Counted from the first letter of the stretch, positions 18,288 to 27,082 are shown. The stretch is 64,000 nucleotides of DNA from Paenibacillus jilunlii (GCF_900102965.1 NZ_FNGM01000001.1:124001-188000); one strand, 5' to 3'. The notes: generated from the sequence alone by a model not told the origin. Numbers and translations: made by a program.

Positions 18288-18659
18288 ATGAAAGCTCCTG
18301 ACAAAAAAGCCGTAATGGCCAAAAAAGCTTTACTGGCCAAAAAAGCAATGATGGCCCGCAAGGCGAATGCAAAGCCTGTGAGAAGAAGACGCAGAATCAG
18401 ACAAACCTTTGACAGATTTGTAGTGCTGGCTACAGACTTGAATAATGTGCCTAAGGATTCCACCGGCTGGACAGCTTCCTTGACTAGCGGCTCAACAACG
18501 GTAACTGCTGATTTTGACGAATTTGGTGTCGTTCGATTCCCTACGATCAGCACCCTGACAACGGTATCTTATTTGTTGAGAATCAGAGATGCAGCTGGCA
18601 ATCAGTTAACACAAAAAAATATCCCCGCCAACCGCGAGTTTTATGTAGCCAGATTCTAA
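18288..18659 (+). CDS. Small protein with Lys-rich hexapeptide repeats, function unknown
   Basis: 123 residues, not recognised. Residues 6-30 repeat a hexapeptide of the form (K/R)KA(V/L/M)(M/L)A about four times, and then comes PVRRRRRIRQ, so the first 40 residues are extremely basic. The remaining 80 residues are Thr/Ser-rich with alternating hydrophobics (GWTASLTSGSTTVTADF, then FPTISTLTTVSYLLRIRD), which suggests a beta-sandwich. No signal peptide or membrane segment. It is divergent from the AprX-like protease, 167 bases away. It could bind nucleic acid or a polyanionic surface, or be a spore component; all of these are inference. Confidence 0.65.
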   Translation: MKAPDKKAVMAKKALLAKKAMMARKANAKPVRRRRRIRQTFDRFVVLATDLNNVPKDSTGWTASLTSGSTTVTADFDEFGVVRFPTISTLTTVSYLLRIRDAAGNQLTQKNIPANREFYVARF

Positions 18660-18684
18660 TCCCAATCCAAGCGTAAACCCCAAG

Positions 18685-18714
18685 AGCGCGTACCTTTGAC
18701 GGTATGCGCTTTTT
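18685..18714 (+). terminator. Terminator after the Lys-rich repeat gene
   Basis: AGCGCGTACC at 18685-18694 pairs with GGTATGCGCT at 18701-18710 (one wobble), followed by TTTT. It lies 26 bases after the stop codon. Confidence 0.85.
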
Positions 18715-18909
18715 GATGATATTGCTCGTCACGAGAATTTCCGGGATGGCTATCCCAGCAAATAGTAGTTTGTGAAACATCAGCCATGTTTTATATTTCC
18801 AGCCGCCGTGATATTGTATAAAAAGGCTGAAAGCGGCCGTATGGAATGAATATGCACGAATTAGGTGTACAAACTCCAACTAAAACCTTCTGTATCCAGG
18901 ATTTCAGCG

Positions 18910-18931
18910 AATTAGTTTTACTTTTTCCACT
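18910..18931. repeat. Fragment of the dispersed intergenic repeat
   Basis: Starts AATTAGTTTTACTTTTTCC and continues ACT, the same core motif seen at 28641-28830, 54700-55058 and 60935-61335. The surrounding gap 18660-19106 has only this and the terminator; I see no gene in it. Confidence 0.55.
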
Positions 18932-19106
18932 AAGCTCCAGTTCCTGATGAACTTCATTGCTCTCAGCTTCCTGTAACTCTGCCGGCGGGAAGAAATGAGG
19001 TCGCGGAAATTCTCAAGTTAACCCGAAGGATACATAACTCCCGGCGAAGAGCCGCAGAAATGTATAGACGAAGTCACTTTGTTTCTAGTTAAGAGGGGGT
19101 AAACCA

Positions 19107-20099
19107 GTGTATGAGTGGATCAAGGGCTATAATTTAGTAGAATACAGCGCGCAAGCAGAGAGGCTGGATTTCCGTGAGCATGAAAGCTTCCATATGGAGA
19201 GGCTGGAGCTGGTATTGCCGCCTGTCGGCATGACCGCAGCCGCGCAATATTTTGTTGCCCAGCAGGCCTGGCTGTCTGATGATTTCCAGCAAATGATTCC
19301 TGCGGATAACGCTAGTATCCGCGAACTAATCCTTACTGAAGTTGGACCTCATTTTGCTGATGTGAAGCAGGTTATACGTGAAGGAAACATTGAAACGATC
19401 TATCTGCGGGAACTGAAGCCCGAATCCAGGCAGCTCTTCGTGGATACGCATACGGGAATTCTGCCGGTGCTGGAGGATCTGTACAGACACCATGATATAA
19501 GGGACAGTTACAGTGGAATTAAGCGGACTATAGTTAATTATGTGGTGGACCCGGCTGCCTTGGAGCCTTATGAAGCGCCGGGCACCGAAACACTTCAAGC
19601 TCTGCTGAATGCGTATCTGGAGCTGCCGGACGGAGAATACGCCTTGACGCCGCTTGGCTGGAAATTTGACGATCATTTGCAGAATTCAACGGCACTGCGT
19701 TTTTTTGCCGGTTGGGCTCCCCATCTGATGCTTGGAGTGGATGCCGACACTGATGAGGTCATTATTCTGTATATGTCCGGCAAGGAATTCACCCGTGAGG
19801 TTCTGCTGAATTCAGCGCATCCCAAGCCGCCCCGCAGAAGGGGCAGCTATTTGTATCTGGATATTAGTCATGGGATAGTGAATGTTATTAATCTCAGCGG
19901 GCAGCCGTACATCAGGGATTGGAATGAACTTAAGGATGTTAAGGTGTATCAGCTTCCCGAAGGCATGGATTTTAACGACTTCAATCATGAAACTGCAGAG
20001 CCGCTTCCCACCGGCATCACGTTCTTATATGACCAGGATTCTATTCAGTCCTTGGTCGGCAGGGTCAATCAGGAGTTGGAGGACTTTGGCTGGCTTTGA
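19107..20099 (+). CDS. Conserved-looking hypothetical protein, function unknown
   Basis: 330 residues, no family recognised. Acidic and soluble, with no signal peptide or membrane segment. Long segments have regular secondary-structure character (MERLELVLPPVGMTAAAQYFVAQQAW; LALLNAYLEL-like helices; ISHGIVNVINLSGQPYIRDWNELKDVKVYQLPEGM). The GTG start at 19107 has AGAGGGGG at 19092-19099 with ideal spacing, and length and codon use support a real gene. It stands alone between two unrelated genes. Confidence 0.75.
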   Translation: MYEWIKGYNLVEYSAQAERLDFREHESFHMERLELVLPPVGMTAAAQYFVAQQAWLSDDFQQMIPADNASIRELILTEVGPHFADVKQVIREGNIETIYLRELKPESRQLFVDTHTGILPVLEDLYRHHDIRDSYSGIKRTIVNYVVDPAALEPYEAPGTETLQALLNAYLELPDGEYALTPLGWKFDDHLQNSTALRFFAGWAPHLMLGVDADTDEVIILYMSGKEFTREVLLNSAHPKPPRRRGSYLYLDISHGIVNVINLSGQPYIRDWNELKDVKVYQLPEGMDFNDFNHETAEPLPTGITFLYDQDSIQSLVGRVNQELEDFGWL

Positions 20100-20248
20100 C
20101 GTAATGAGTGCAGAGAGAATCATCTGCAGCCCCCGGAATTCTGCGGGCTGACTGGCGCGTGGAGAACAGCTCTACTTATTTTTTTTCTATGTATCCGCCC
20201 CTCGTTTGAATATAATGGAAGTTGATGATTGCAAGGGAGGCGAAAAAA

Positions 20249-21022
20249 ATGAACATACAGGCGGAGCGGATTCTGGACAGGTTTACGGTGATTTTCAGAG
20301 AAGAATTAGAAGCAGATCTGGCAGGGATATACCTGCATGGCTCCTTGGCTATGGGCTGCTTCAATCCTGCCGGAAGTGATATCGATATTCTGGTGGTAAT
20401 CCGCGAAAAGCTGCCGCCTGCAAGCGCCCAAAGGATTGCGCGCAAGCTTTTGGCCCTGCGGGATGATATGACAAACGGGTTGGAGATTAGTGTTATCCGG
20501 GAAGCAGCGCTAACACCCGTGACCTGCCCAACGCCATGTGAGCTGCATTTCTCCGACTACCACCGGGAGAGATATCGGGCTGATGAGGATTATGTATGCG
20601 GAGACTATGAGGATAAAGACCTCGCCTCACAAATCGCTGTCGCTTATTACAGGGGCAGAACGTTATACGGGCAACCCCTTGCCATGCAGTATCCTCCGGT
20701 TAACCCCGGCGCCTATCTGTCCTCTATTCTGCATGACATCGCGGATGCGGCAGCGGAGATTATGGAAAACCCGATGTACATAACATTGAATTTGTGCCGC
20801 GTGCTGTATTACCTACAGGAGGGCAAGATCGCTTCGAAGAGAGAAGGCGGGGAATGGGGAACAGCGAACCTGCCGCTTGAGTTCAGGGAACTCGTGCAGG
20901 TCTTTTTGAATCAATATAATGGAGTTTCGGAAGACAGGCAGGTACAGCCGGGTCAGTTGGCCGCTTTTGCCGGATATATGCTGGATGTTATTGATAAGAA
21001 AGTGACAGGTGGTGCAAGATGA
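20249..21022 (+). CDS. Nucleotidyltransferase of the aminoglycoside adenylyltransferase type (AadA/DUF4111-like)
   Basis: About 257 residues. The nucleotidyltransferase motif is GIYLHGSLAMGCFNPAGSDIDILVV, in which GS and the D-x-D pair bind the nucleotide and metal. The C-terminal half is helical and contains ITLNLCRVLYYLQEGKIASKREGGEW, the pattern of AadA/ANT(9) C-terminal domains that often provides the catalytic Glu. Start at ATG 20249 behind GGGAGG. It may adenylylate an aminoglycoside; a housekeeping substrate is equally possible, and resistance should not be assumed. Confidence 0.82.
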   Translation: MNIQAERILDRFTVIFREELEADLAGIYLHGSLAMGCFNPAGSDIDILVVIREKLPPASAQRIARKLLALRDDMTNGLEISVIREAALTPVTCPTPCELHFSDYHRERYRADEDYVCGDYEDKDLASQIAVAYYRGRTLYGQPLAMQYPPVNPGAYLSSILHDIADAAAEIMENPMYITLNLCRVLYYLQEGKIASKREGGEWGTANLPLEFRELVQVFLNQYNGVSEDRQVQPGQLAAFAGYMLDVIDKKVTGGAR

Positions 21023-21099
21023 CCATAGCAGAAGGTTGATCTACCGCCGCGTAATTATGATTATTTTGAGCGGTTTCAGTAAAGGTACTTTTTGTCTAT

Positions 21100-21143
21100 A
21101 AACAGCCCCGGCAGGATCAACGCGATCCATGCCGGGGCTGTTT
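21100..21143. terminator. Strong bidirectional terminator
   Basis: Arms at 21100-21118 and 21124-21143 pair almost throughout (AAACAGCCCCGGC with GCCGGGGCTGTTT at the base, GGATC with GATCC near the loop), flanked by A and T runs. It serves the nucleotidyltransferase from the left and the TetR gene from the right. Confidence 0.9.
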
Positions 21144-21144
21144 A

Positions 21145-21705
21145 TTACACTCTGATGGCCTTCCAACAAGCCTCCAGCGTTTGCTGTACCTGCAGCTCGT
21201 CCAGGGGGTATTTTTGAATGATGAAGCCCTTTACGATGGAAACCATAATCCCGTGAATAATCTGATGGGACAAGTGCGGGTCCATTTCCTTAAATATTCC
21301 CTGATTCTGTCCTTCCTCAATCAGAGAGAGCATGATCTCCCGCGAAGCATCCTCCATTTTGCGGAGATCGGCTGAAATGTAAGGAGAATAGGAATAGCTG
21401 TCAATGAACAGAAATTCCTTTGGAGAGGATAATCCAAAATGCAGCCTGTTCAGCTGCAGGCATTTGAATCTTTCATACAGGCTTAGATCAGGATTGTAAT
21501 TGCGCAGCAAGGCTTCGCCCATATGTTGACGCGCTGCCTTGTACACCTCGTTTACCAACTCTTCTTTATTGCTAAAATAGTTGAAAAGCGTGCCGGAGCC
21601 CACATTTGCTCTCTTCATGATTTTGGCAATGGTCACAGACTGCAGCCCTTCCTCATCAATCAGATCCAATGTGGCACTAAGGATATCGTCGCGTTTACTC
21701 ATCAT
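21145..21705 (-). CDS. TetR/AcrR-family repressor of the adjacent SDR gene
   Basis: About 186 residues. N-terminal helix-turn-helix: DILSATLDLIDEEGLQSVTIAKIMKRANVGSGTLFNYFSNKEELV. The C-terminal domain is helical and would bind a hydrophobic effector. Start is one of two adjacent ATGs (21705 or 21702) behind GAGG; GTG 21711 overlaps that site. It is divergent from an SDR gene, and the gap carries three copies of one palindrome (see separate entries), so autorepression and repression of the SDR are strongly suggested. Confidence 0.9.
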   Translation of the reverse strand: MMSKRDDILSATLDLIDEEGLQSVTIAKIMKRANVGSGTLFNYFSNKEELVNEVYKAARQHMGEALLRNYNPDLSLYERFKCLQLNRLHFGLSSPKEFLFIDSYSYSPYISADLRKMEDASREIMLSLIEEGQNQGIFKEMDPHLSHQIIHGIMVSIVKGFIIQKYPLDELQVQQTLEACWKAIRV

Positions 21706-21758
21706 ATACACCTCGTAAGCTTAAATGTAGTGTCCGTGTGTTGAAGTGTCAAGTTAGT

Positions 21759-21772
21759 GGATTGTTTACTCC
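21759..21772. promoter_or_regulatory. TetR operator copy 1, near the repressor's own start
   Basis: GGATTGTTTACTCC: the GGA-N8-TCC form shared with the two sites in front of the SDR. Its reverse complement matches the core of the 21842 site at 12 of 14 positions. It lies 54 bases upstream of the TetR start, placed for autoregulation. Confidence 0.65.
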
Positions 21773-21841
21773 GAAAATTAGAGGGTTATTTTATGGTTTT
21801 ATGCAATTAAACCTTTATTATTTATTTAATTATTATCATTG

Positions 21842-21917
21842 TTGGAGTGAATAATCCAAAAAATACTTGACCTTTGTCTTTTGGAGGGCTATACTTGCTT
21901 TGGATTAAACATTCCAA
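21842..21917 (+). promoter_or_regulatory. SDR promoter flanked by two TTGGA-N8-TCCAA operators
   Basis: Operator 1 at 21842-21859 and operator 2 at 21900-21917 share the form TTGGA-N8-TCCAA. Between them lie a -35 TTGACC (21867-21872) and a -10 TATACT (21890-21895) with a 17-base spacer. One site ends 7 bases before the -35 and the other covers the likely transcription start, so a bound TetR dimer at each would block or cage the promoter. Confidence 0.8.
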
Positions 21918-21933
21918 ATTGAAGGAGATCATA

Positions 21934-22824
21934 ATGATGAGTAGAGTATGGCTGATTACCGGCAGTTCACGTGGTTTAGGTCTGGAAATTGCCAAAGCAG
22001 TCTTAGACAATGGGGATAAAGTGGTTGCAACTGCCCGCCGTCCAGAGCAGCTTAACAGCCTGGTACAGATATATGGCGATCAGGTGCGCACATCTGAGCT
22101 GGATGTCACAAATGCTGCTTCAGCAAAAGCGGCAATCCAGCTGGCACTGGATGAATTCGGAGCGTTGGATGTGGTAGTGAACAACGCCGGCTACGCGAAC
22201 AGCTCTCCCATCGAGGAGACGCCTGACGAGGATTTCCGGGCACAAATCGATGCCAATCTGTTCGGCGTGATCCATGTGACCAAAGCTGCTCTGCCTGTAC
22301 TGCGCAAGCAGCGCAGCGGACATATCATTCAGATTTCATCCGTTGGCGGACGGGTAGGCGGGACACCGGGGCTTGCAGCCTACCAGGCGGCTAAATTCGC
22401 GGTTGAAGGCTTCTCGGAGGTGCTTCATAACGAAGTAAACCCTCTAGGCATCAAGGTCACCATCGTTGAACCGGGAGCCTTCCGGACCGATTGGGGCGGG
22501 TCTTCGATGAGCATCCCTCCCGTCGGAGAGGATTATGAGCAGACCGTGGGGGCGATGAATAAATACCGTATATCCGTATACGGAAAAGAGAATGGCGATC
22601 CGGTCCGTGCCGCCGGGATCATCGCAGGTCTGGCCCGGCTGGAGGAACCCCCGCTGCGCCTTCTGCTGGGTCCCGAAGCAGTAGCATTGGTCCGTGCAGC
22701 CTCAGAAGCCCGTGCGGAAGAAGTGGAGAAATGGGCTCATATCAGCATGTCCACCAATTATGAGGGTCTGAGTGAAATGGAGGACAATCCAGTTCTTCAG
22801 CGGATTAAGAACCAGGCACCCTGA
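21934..22824 (+). CDS. Short-chain dehydrogenase/reductase (SDR)
   Basis: About 296 residues. Cofactor motif TGSSRGLG, the NNAG motif in VVVNNAGYAN, and an active site of Ser (ISSVGG) with YxxxK in YQAAKFA. The classical SDR set is complete. Sequence style matches the many 'SDR family oxidoreductase' genes paired with TetR regulators; substrate unknown, probably a carbonyl compound. Two adjacent ATGs at 21934 and 21937 follow GAAGGAG; either could be used. Confidence 0.9.
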   Translation: MMSRVWLITGSSRGLGLEIAKAVLDNGDKVVATARRPEQLNSLVQIYGDQVRTSELDVTNAASAKAAIQLALDEFGALDVVVNNAGYANSSPIEETPDEDFRAQIDANLFGVIHVTKAALPVLRKQRSGHIIQISSVGGRVGGTPGLAAYQAAKFAVEGFSEVLHNEVNPLGIKVTIVEPGAFRTDWGGSSMSIPPVGEDYEQTVGAMNKYRISVYGKENGDPVRAAGIIAGLARLEEPPLRLLLGPEAVALVRAASEARAEEVEKWAHISMSTNYEGLSEMEDNPVLQRIKNQAP

Positions 22825-23063
22825 GCGTGCGGGACATTGAAACGGTCCAGCCAGCGGAGGAAATCTAACACGGAAACCGTTCGTATAGCCGGATTTTATC
22901 TTTTGTCAATAGAATAGCTGGTTCAGACCTCAAGTGTTAGTGATCTTATACAATCAGGTTGAGGGATTTTGGATATAATGACAATAAACCTGACATATCC
23001 GTTCAAAAGACGGGGCTTACACGCTATAATATGGCCTAAAGATCCATTCGAAAGGTCTGAGGA

Positions 23064-24491
23064 ATGATGAGCCTGGAAGCCTTAAATGAACGTGTGATTA
23101 CCGATCTTTCCTATCTTGCTTATGGAGGCGCAGACTGGGTAAGGCCGTTAAGCCATCCTGAAGGCCATGTATATGATGTTGTGGTTGTCGGCGGCGGACA
23201 AAGCGGCCTGGGGGCGGCTTTTGGGTTGTTGCGTGAACGGATATCCAACATTCTGGTCATTGACGAGAACAGCGAAGGAGCCGAGGGGCCTTGGGAGACT
23301 TATGCGCGGATGGTCACGCTGCGGACACCCAAACATTTAACTTCTGTGGATCTGGGGATTCCTTCATTGACCTTCCGTTCCTGGTGGGAGGCGCAGAACG
23401 GATCGGAGGGCTGGGAAGCCATAGACAAGATCCCGCGCGGCGAGTGGATGAAGTATCTGCGCTGGTACCGGAGAATCCTGGGTTTGCCCGTGATCAATGA
23501 GGTTCAGCTTAAGCTGATAGAGCCGTGCGGAGAGGGGATTCACCGCCTGCATATCTCTGGTGCGGGAGCACCGTCCGGGCAATTGCTGGCGCGCAAGGTT
23601 GTGCTGGCCACGGGCATCCAGGGCGGAGGCGAGTGGCATGTGCCGCCGATGGTGGCTGACCATCTGCCGAAAGCTCTATATGCCCATACCTCCGAGGCGA
23701 TAGATTGCACCGCCCTGCGCGGCAAAAGAATTGCGGTTCTCGGCGGCGGAGCCTCGGCCTTCGACAACGCGAATTTTCTGCTCACGGAGGGGGCGGCGGA
23801 GGCCCATGTATTTGTCCGCCGCGGGCAGCTTCCGAACATCAACCCCATCCGCCAGATGGAGGTATCGGGCATGATTGAACGGTTTCATACCTTGCCTGAC
23901 TCTGATAAATACGCTGTAATTTCGCATTTCTTCAAAACCAATCAGCCGCCGACCAATGACACCTTCGCCCGTGCGGCGGCTTGGCCGGGCTTCCAGCTGC
24001 ATCTCGGTTCACCGTGGCTGAAGGTGGAAGCGATCGGCGACAAGGCGGTAGTGACCACGCCAAAGGGGGAATTCTCGTTTGATTTTCTGGTGGTCAGCAC
24101 CGGACTGCTCAGCGACCCGGGGCTGCGTCCGGAGCTGCGGCTGGTCGACAGCCATATCGCCCGCTGGAGCGACCGCTACGAAGCGCCGCCGGAGCTGGCG
24201 AACCCGCTGCTGGATGCGCATCCGTATCTCAGCCCGGGCTTTGCGCTCCAGAGCCGGGATGAAGCAGGCCGGGCGCTTGTACACGGGCTGTTTGTTTTCA
24301 ACTATTCAGCCCTTGCCAGCTGCGGCCTGTCGGCTTCAGCCATCTCCGGCATGAAAAATGCCGTCCCGAAGCTTGTCGCCGGGGTGGCCGACCAGCTCTT
24401 CACGGATGACCGCGAAGCCATCCTGAATGCTTTTTTCGCTTATGATGAGGTTGAGTTTACCGGAGTGTGGCCATTGAAAACACAGGGCTGA
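23064..24491 (+). CDS. FAD/NAD(P)-binding oxidoreductase (flavin monooxygenase-like)
   Basis: 475 residues. The first dinucleotide fold is VVVVGGGQSGLGAAFGL near residue 40, and the second is IAVLGGGASAFDNANFLL near residue 225. The two-Rossmann layout with an intervening substrate segment resembles flavin-containing or N-hydroxylating monooxygenases. ATG at 23064 or 23067 after a weak ribosome site (TCTGAGGA). The 239-base gap upstream carries TATAAT-like hexamers at about 22972 and 23026 but no clear -35. It precedes the 51-bp repeat array and the UbiD gene on the same strand. Confidence 0.85.
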   Translation: MMSLEALNERVITDLSYLAYGGADWVRPLSHPEGHVYDVVVVGGGQSGLGAAFGLLRERISNILVIDENSEGAEGPWETYARMVTLRTPKHLTSVDLGIPSLTFRSWWEAQNGSEGWEAIDKIPRGEWMKYLRWYRRILGLPVINEVQLKLIEPCGEGIHRLHISGAGAPSGQLLARKVVLATGIQGGGEWHVPPMVADHLPKALYAHTSEAIDCTALRGKRIAVLGGGASAFDNANFLLTEGAAEAHVFVRRGQLPNINPIRQMEVSGMIERFHTLPDSDKYAVISHFFKTNQPPTNDTFARAAAWPGFQLHLGSPWLKVEAIGDKAVVTTPKGEFSFDFLVVSTGLLSDPGLRPELRLVDSHIARWSDRYEAPPELANPLLDAHPYLSPGFALQSRDEAGRALVHGLFVFNYSALASCGLSASAISGMKNAVPKLVAGVADQLFTDDREAILNAFFAYDEVEFTGVWPLKTQG

Positions 24492-24575
24492 CAATCAGGG
24501 GGCTGTCTCACTCGCAGATTTATCTGCTGGTGAGGAGCCCCCTTTGCGCTGCCTGGCGGGTCCCGACTTCCGCCT

Positions 24576-24830
24576 GTCAGCGCCGGAATGACCCAATCAA
24601 AGGTATTTGTACCTTTGAAATTGCCCGTCAGCGCCGAAACGACCCAATCAAAGGTATTTATACCTTTAAAATTGCCTGTCAGCGCCGGAACGACGCAATC
24701 AAAGGTATTTATACCTTTGAAATTGCCTGTCAGCGCCGAAACGACCCAATCAAAGGTATTTGTACCTTTGAAATTGCCCGTCAGCGCCGGAACGACCCAA
24801 TCAAAGGTATTTATACCTTTGATTGCGCCC
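24576..24830. repeat. Five 51-bp tandem repeats, each with a 9-bp inverted repeat
   Basis: The phrase GTCAGCGCC recurs every 51 bases from 24576, five times. Each unit contains TCAAAGGTA-(TTTG or TTTA)-TACCTTTGA, a 22-base hairpin (one base changed in unit 2). Units differ at only a few positions. Because 51 is divisible by three, frames on both strands stay open through the array, but no ribosome site or family similarity supports a protein. It lies between the flavoprotein and UbiD genes. Confidence 0.9.
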
Positions 24831-24916
24831 ATCGCCTGGTGCGGCGTTGACCTTGCGCGTTCCCTCATTGATAATAAGGAGAGTTCACATTTCTTCTGGA
24901 GATTGGAGTAAGACCA

Positions 24917-26764
24917 ATGAGATACCGCAGTATGGAAGAATGTATTGCCGATTTGGAGAAACATGGACATTTGGTCCGCATACAGGAGGAAGTCGATCCT
25001 GATCTGGAGATGGCCGCGATTCATCTGAAGGTCTACGAGGCAGGCGGTCCGGCCCTGCTTTTTGAGAAGGTCAAAGGCTCGAAATACCGCGCAGTATCGA
25101 ACCTGTTCGGTACTATAGAACGCAGCAAATTTATCTTCCGCGATACCTGGGAATCGTCCCAGGATGTGATCGCTTTACGCAGTGATCCCATGAAGGCGCT
25201 TAAGCAGCCCTTTAAATATATCGGGACGGGGCTGGCTGCCCGAAAAGCGCTGCCGCTGAAAAAGGGAAACGGTGTACCGGCCGGCTTCGAGGAGATTCAG
25301 ATCTCTGATCTGCCGCAGATTAAGTGTTGGCCTGGCGATGGCGGCGCTTTTATCACTCTGCCGCAGGTCTATTCCGAGGACCCCGACAAGCCGGGGATCA
25401 TGAATTCCAATCTGGGCATGTACCGTATCCAGCTAAGCGGCAATGAGTATGAGATCAATAAGGAAGTAGGCGTGCATTATCAGATTCACCGGGGCATTGG
25501 CATTCACCAAACCAAGGCGACGAAAAGAGGACAGCCGCTCAAGGTCAGCTGCTTCATCGGAGGACCTCCCGCGCATACCTTGTCCGCAGTTATGCCCTTG
25601 CCTGAAGGGTTAAGCGAGATGACCTTTGCCGGGCTGCTGGCGGGCCGCCACTTCCGGTACAGCTATGTCGACGGCTTTTGTGTCAGCAGTGACGCCGATT
25701 TTGTAATTACTGGCGAGATTCATCCCGGCGAGACCCGGCCGGAGGGGCCTTTTGGCGACCATCTGGGCTACTACAGCCTGACCCATCCATTCCCTGTAAT
25801 GAAAGTGCATAAGGTTTATGCCAAAAAAGGTGCCATCTTCCCGTTCACCGTTGTGGGACGCCCGCCGCAGGAGGATACCTCTTTCGGGGAACTGATTCAT
25901 GAATTGACGGGCGGTGCGGTGAAGCAGGAGGTGCCGGGAGTCAAAGAGGTGCATGCAGTAGATGCCGCAGGTGTGCATCCTCTACTGTTCGCCATTGGCA
26001 GTGAGCGCTATACGCCTTACCAGCAGTTGAAGCGGCCGGCGGAGCTTCTGACCATCGCTAACCGGATACTGGGAACAGGCCAGCTTAGCCTGGCCAAATA
26101 TCTGTTCATTACAGCGGAAGAAGAACAGCCGGTCAGCACGCATAATATCGAGGGCTTCCTGGCCTATATTCTGGAGCGGATCAATCTACGGCGGGATATT
26201 CATTTTCAGACCAATACAACTATAGATACACTGGATTATTCCGGCACTGGGATTAACAGCGGCAGCAAAGTGGTTTTTGCAGCGGTGGGAGAACAGAAGC
26301 GGACCTTGTGCACGGAGGTGCCGGGGATACTGGAGAATCTGCAAGAGTTCGGACAGGCCAAAATAATTATGCCGGGGATCGTGGCCCTGCAGGGACCGAA
26401 GTTCACAGATTATGCGGAAGCACGGAAGGAAACGGACAAGCTGAGCGCCGCGATTCAGGAGCAGGGGGCTCTGGATACCTGTCCGATGATTATTTTATGC
26501 GATGACAGCACGTTCATGAGTGAAACATTGAGCAATTTTCTCTGGGCAACCTTCACACGCAGCAATCCCTCGCATGATATCTATGGGGTGAACAGCGGCG
26601 TAGAGAACAAGCACTGGTTCTGTGATAATGTGATGATCGACGCCCGTGTGAAGCCGCATCAGGCCCCGCCGCTGATTCCGGATGCTGAGGTGGAACGGAA
26701 GATTGAACGCTTTTTTGTACAGGGGGCTGCCCTTGCCGGATTGCGCAAAAAAGCGCTGAGTTAG
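24917..26764 (+). CDS. UbiD-family prenylated-FMN (de)carboxylase
   Basis: 615 residues, typical length for the larger UbiD group. Visible family features are the N-terminal MEECIADLEKHGHLVRIQEEVDPDLEMAA, VHYQIHRGIGIHQTKA, and GEIHPGETRPEGPFGDHLGYYS, whose Glu-Arg-Glu region forms the active site. UbiD enzymes decarboxylate aromatic or alpha,beta-unsaturated acids using prenylated FMN made by UbiX. No ubiX-like flavin prenyltransferase is in the window, so it must be encoded elsewhere. The start ATG follows GGAG in GGAGATTGGAG. Confidence 0.92.
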   Translation: MRYRSMEECIADLEKHGHLVRIQEEVDPDLEMAAIHLKVYEAGGPALLFEKVKGSKYRAVSNLFGTIERSKFIFRDTWESSQDVIALRSDPMKALKQPFKYIGTGLAARKALPLKKGNGVPAGFEEIQISDLPQIKCWPGDGGAFITLPQVYSEDPDKPGIMNSNLGMYRIQLSGNEYEINKEVGVHYQIHRGIGIHQTKATKRGQPLKVSCFIGGPPAHTLSAVMPLPEGLSEMTFAGLLAGRHFRYSYVDGFCVSSDADFVITGEIHPGETRPEGPFGDHLGYYSLTHPFPVMKVHKVYAKKGAIFPFTVVGRPPQEDTSFGELIHELTGGAVKQEVPGVKEVHAVDAAGVHPLLFAIGSERYTPYQQLKRPAELLTIANRILGTGQLSLAKYLFITAEEEQPVSTHNIEGFLAYILERINLRRDIHFQTNTTIDTLDYSGTGINSGSKVVFAAVGEQKRTLCTEVPGILENLQEFGQAKIIMPGIVALQGPKFTDYAEARKETDKLSAAIQEQGALDTCPMIILCDDSTFMSETLSNFLWATFTRSNPSHDIYGVNSGVENKHWFCDNVMIDARVKPHQAPPLIPDAEVERKIERFFVQGAALAGLRKKALS

Positions 26765-26852
26765 TCCCGTGGGTGCATAGTTGCTCTGATTTGGGATTCG
26801 CTCTTGGCTGATATGTAAGAAGCATGCGGAGATACGGCGGAAGTAGATAAGG

Positions 26853-26890
26853 AACCATGGCAGGCGTTCTGGACGCAGGCCGTGGTTTTT
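26853..26890 (+). terminator. Terminator after the UbiD gene
   Basis: AACCATGGC (26853-26861) pairs with GCCGTGGTT (26879-26887), with an inner GCGT/ACGC stem, then TTTTTT. The remaining gap up to 27082 shows no gene. Confidence 0.85.
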
Positions 26891-27082
26891 TACTGCTTGG
26901 CTCCTTATACGAATAAGCAAAGTGGATTGAGAAGATGCTATTCGGCGACAAAAAACTGATTTTGCAAATAATGCGGACGCAGAAACCGGCTGTCATAAGA
27001 AATGTTACTGAAAATTCCGCATCACACTTGCTATATTGTGGGTGAATCTAACACCGTGAAGCAGAGATGAGGAGATAAATCT

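Noticed and set aside
20249-21022. Confident aminoglycoside resistance call
   Set aside because: The nucleotidyltransferase fold is clear, but substrate residues cannot be judged by eye and many chromosomal relatives are not resistance genes.
24576-24830. CRISPR array
   Set aside because: Units are contiguous with nearly identical sequence throughout, so there are no variable spacers, and no cas genes are near.
24467-24850. Plus-strand open frame with QRRNDPIKGI-type repeats
   Set aside because: Stays open only because the repeat length is a multiple of three; begins inside the flavoprotein gene with no start signal.
24440-25024. Minus-strand open frame of 194 codons with 17-residue repeats
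   Set aside because: It is the translation of the 51-bp DNA repeats; it overlaps the ends of two real genes and has no ribosome site.
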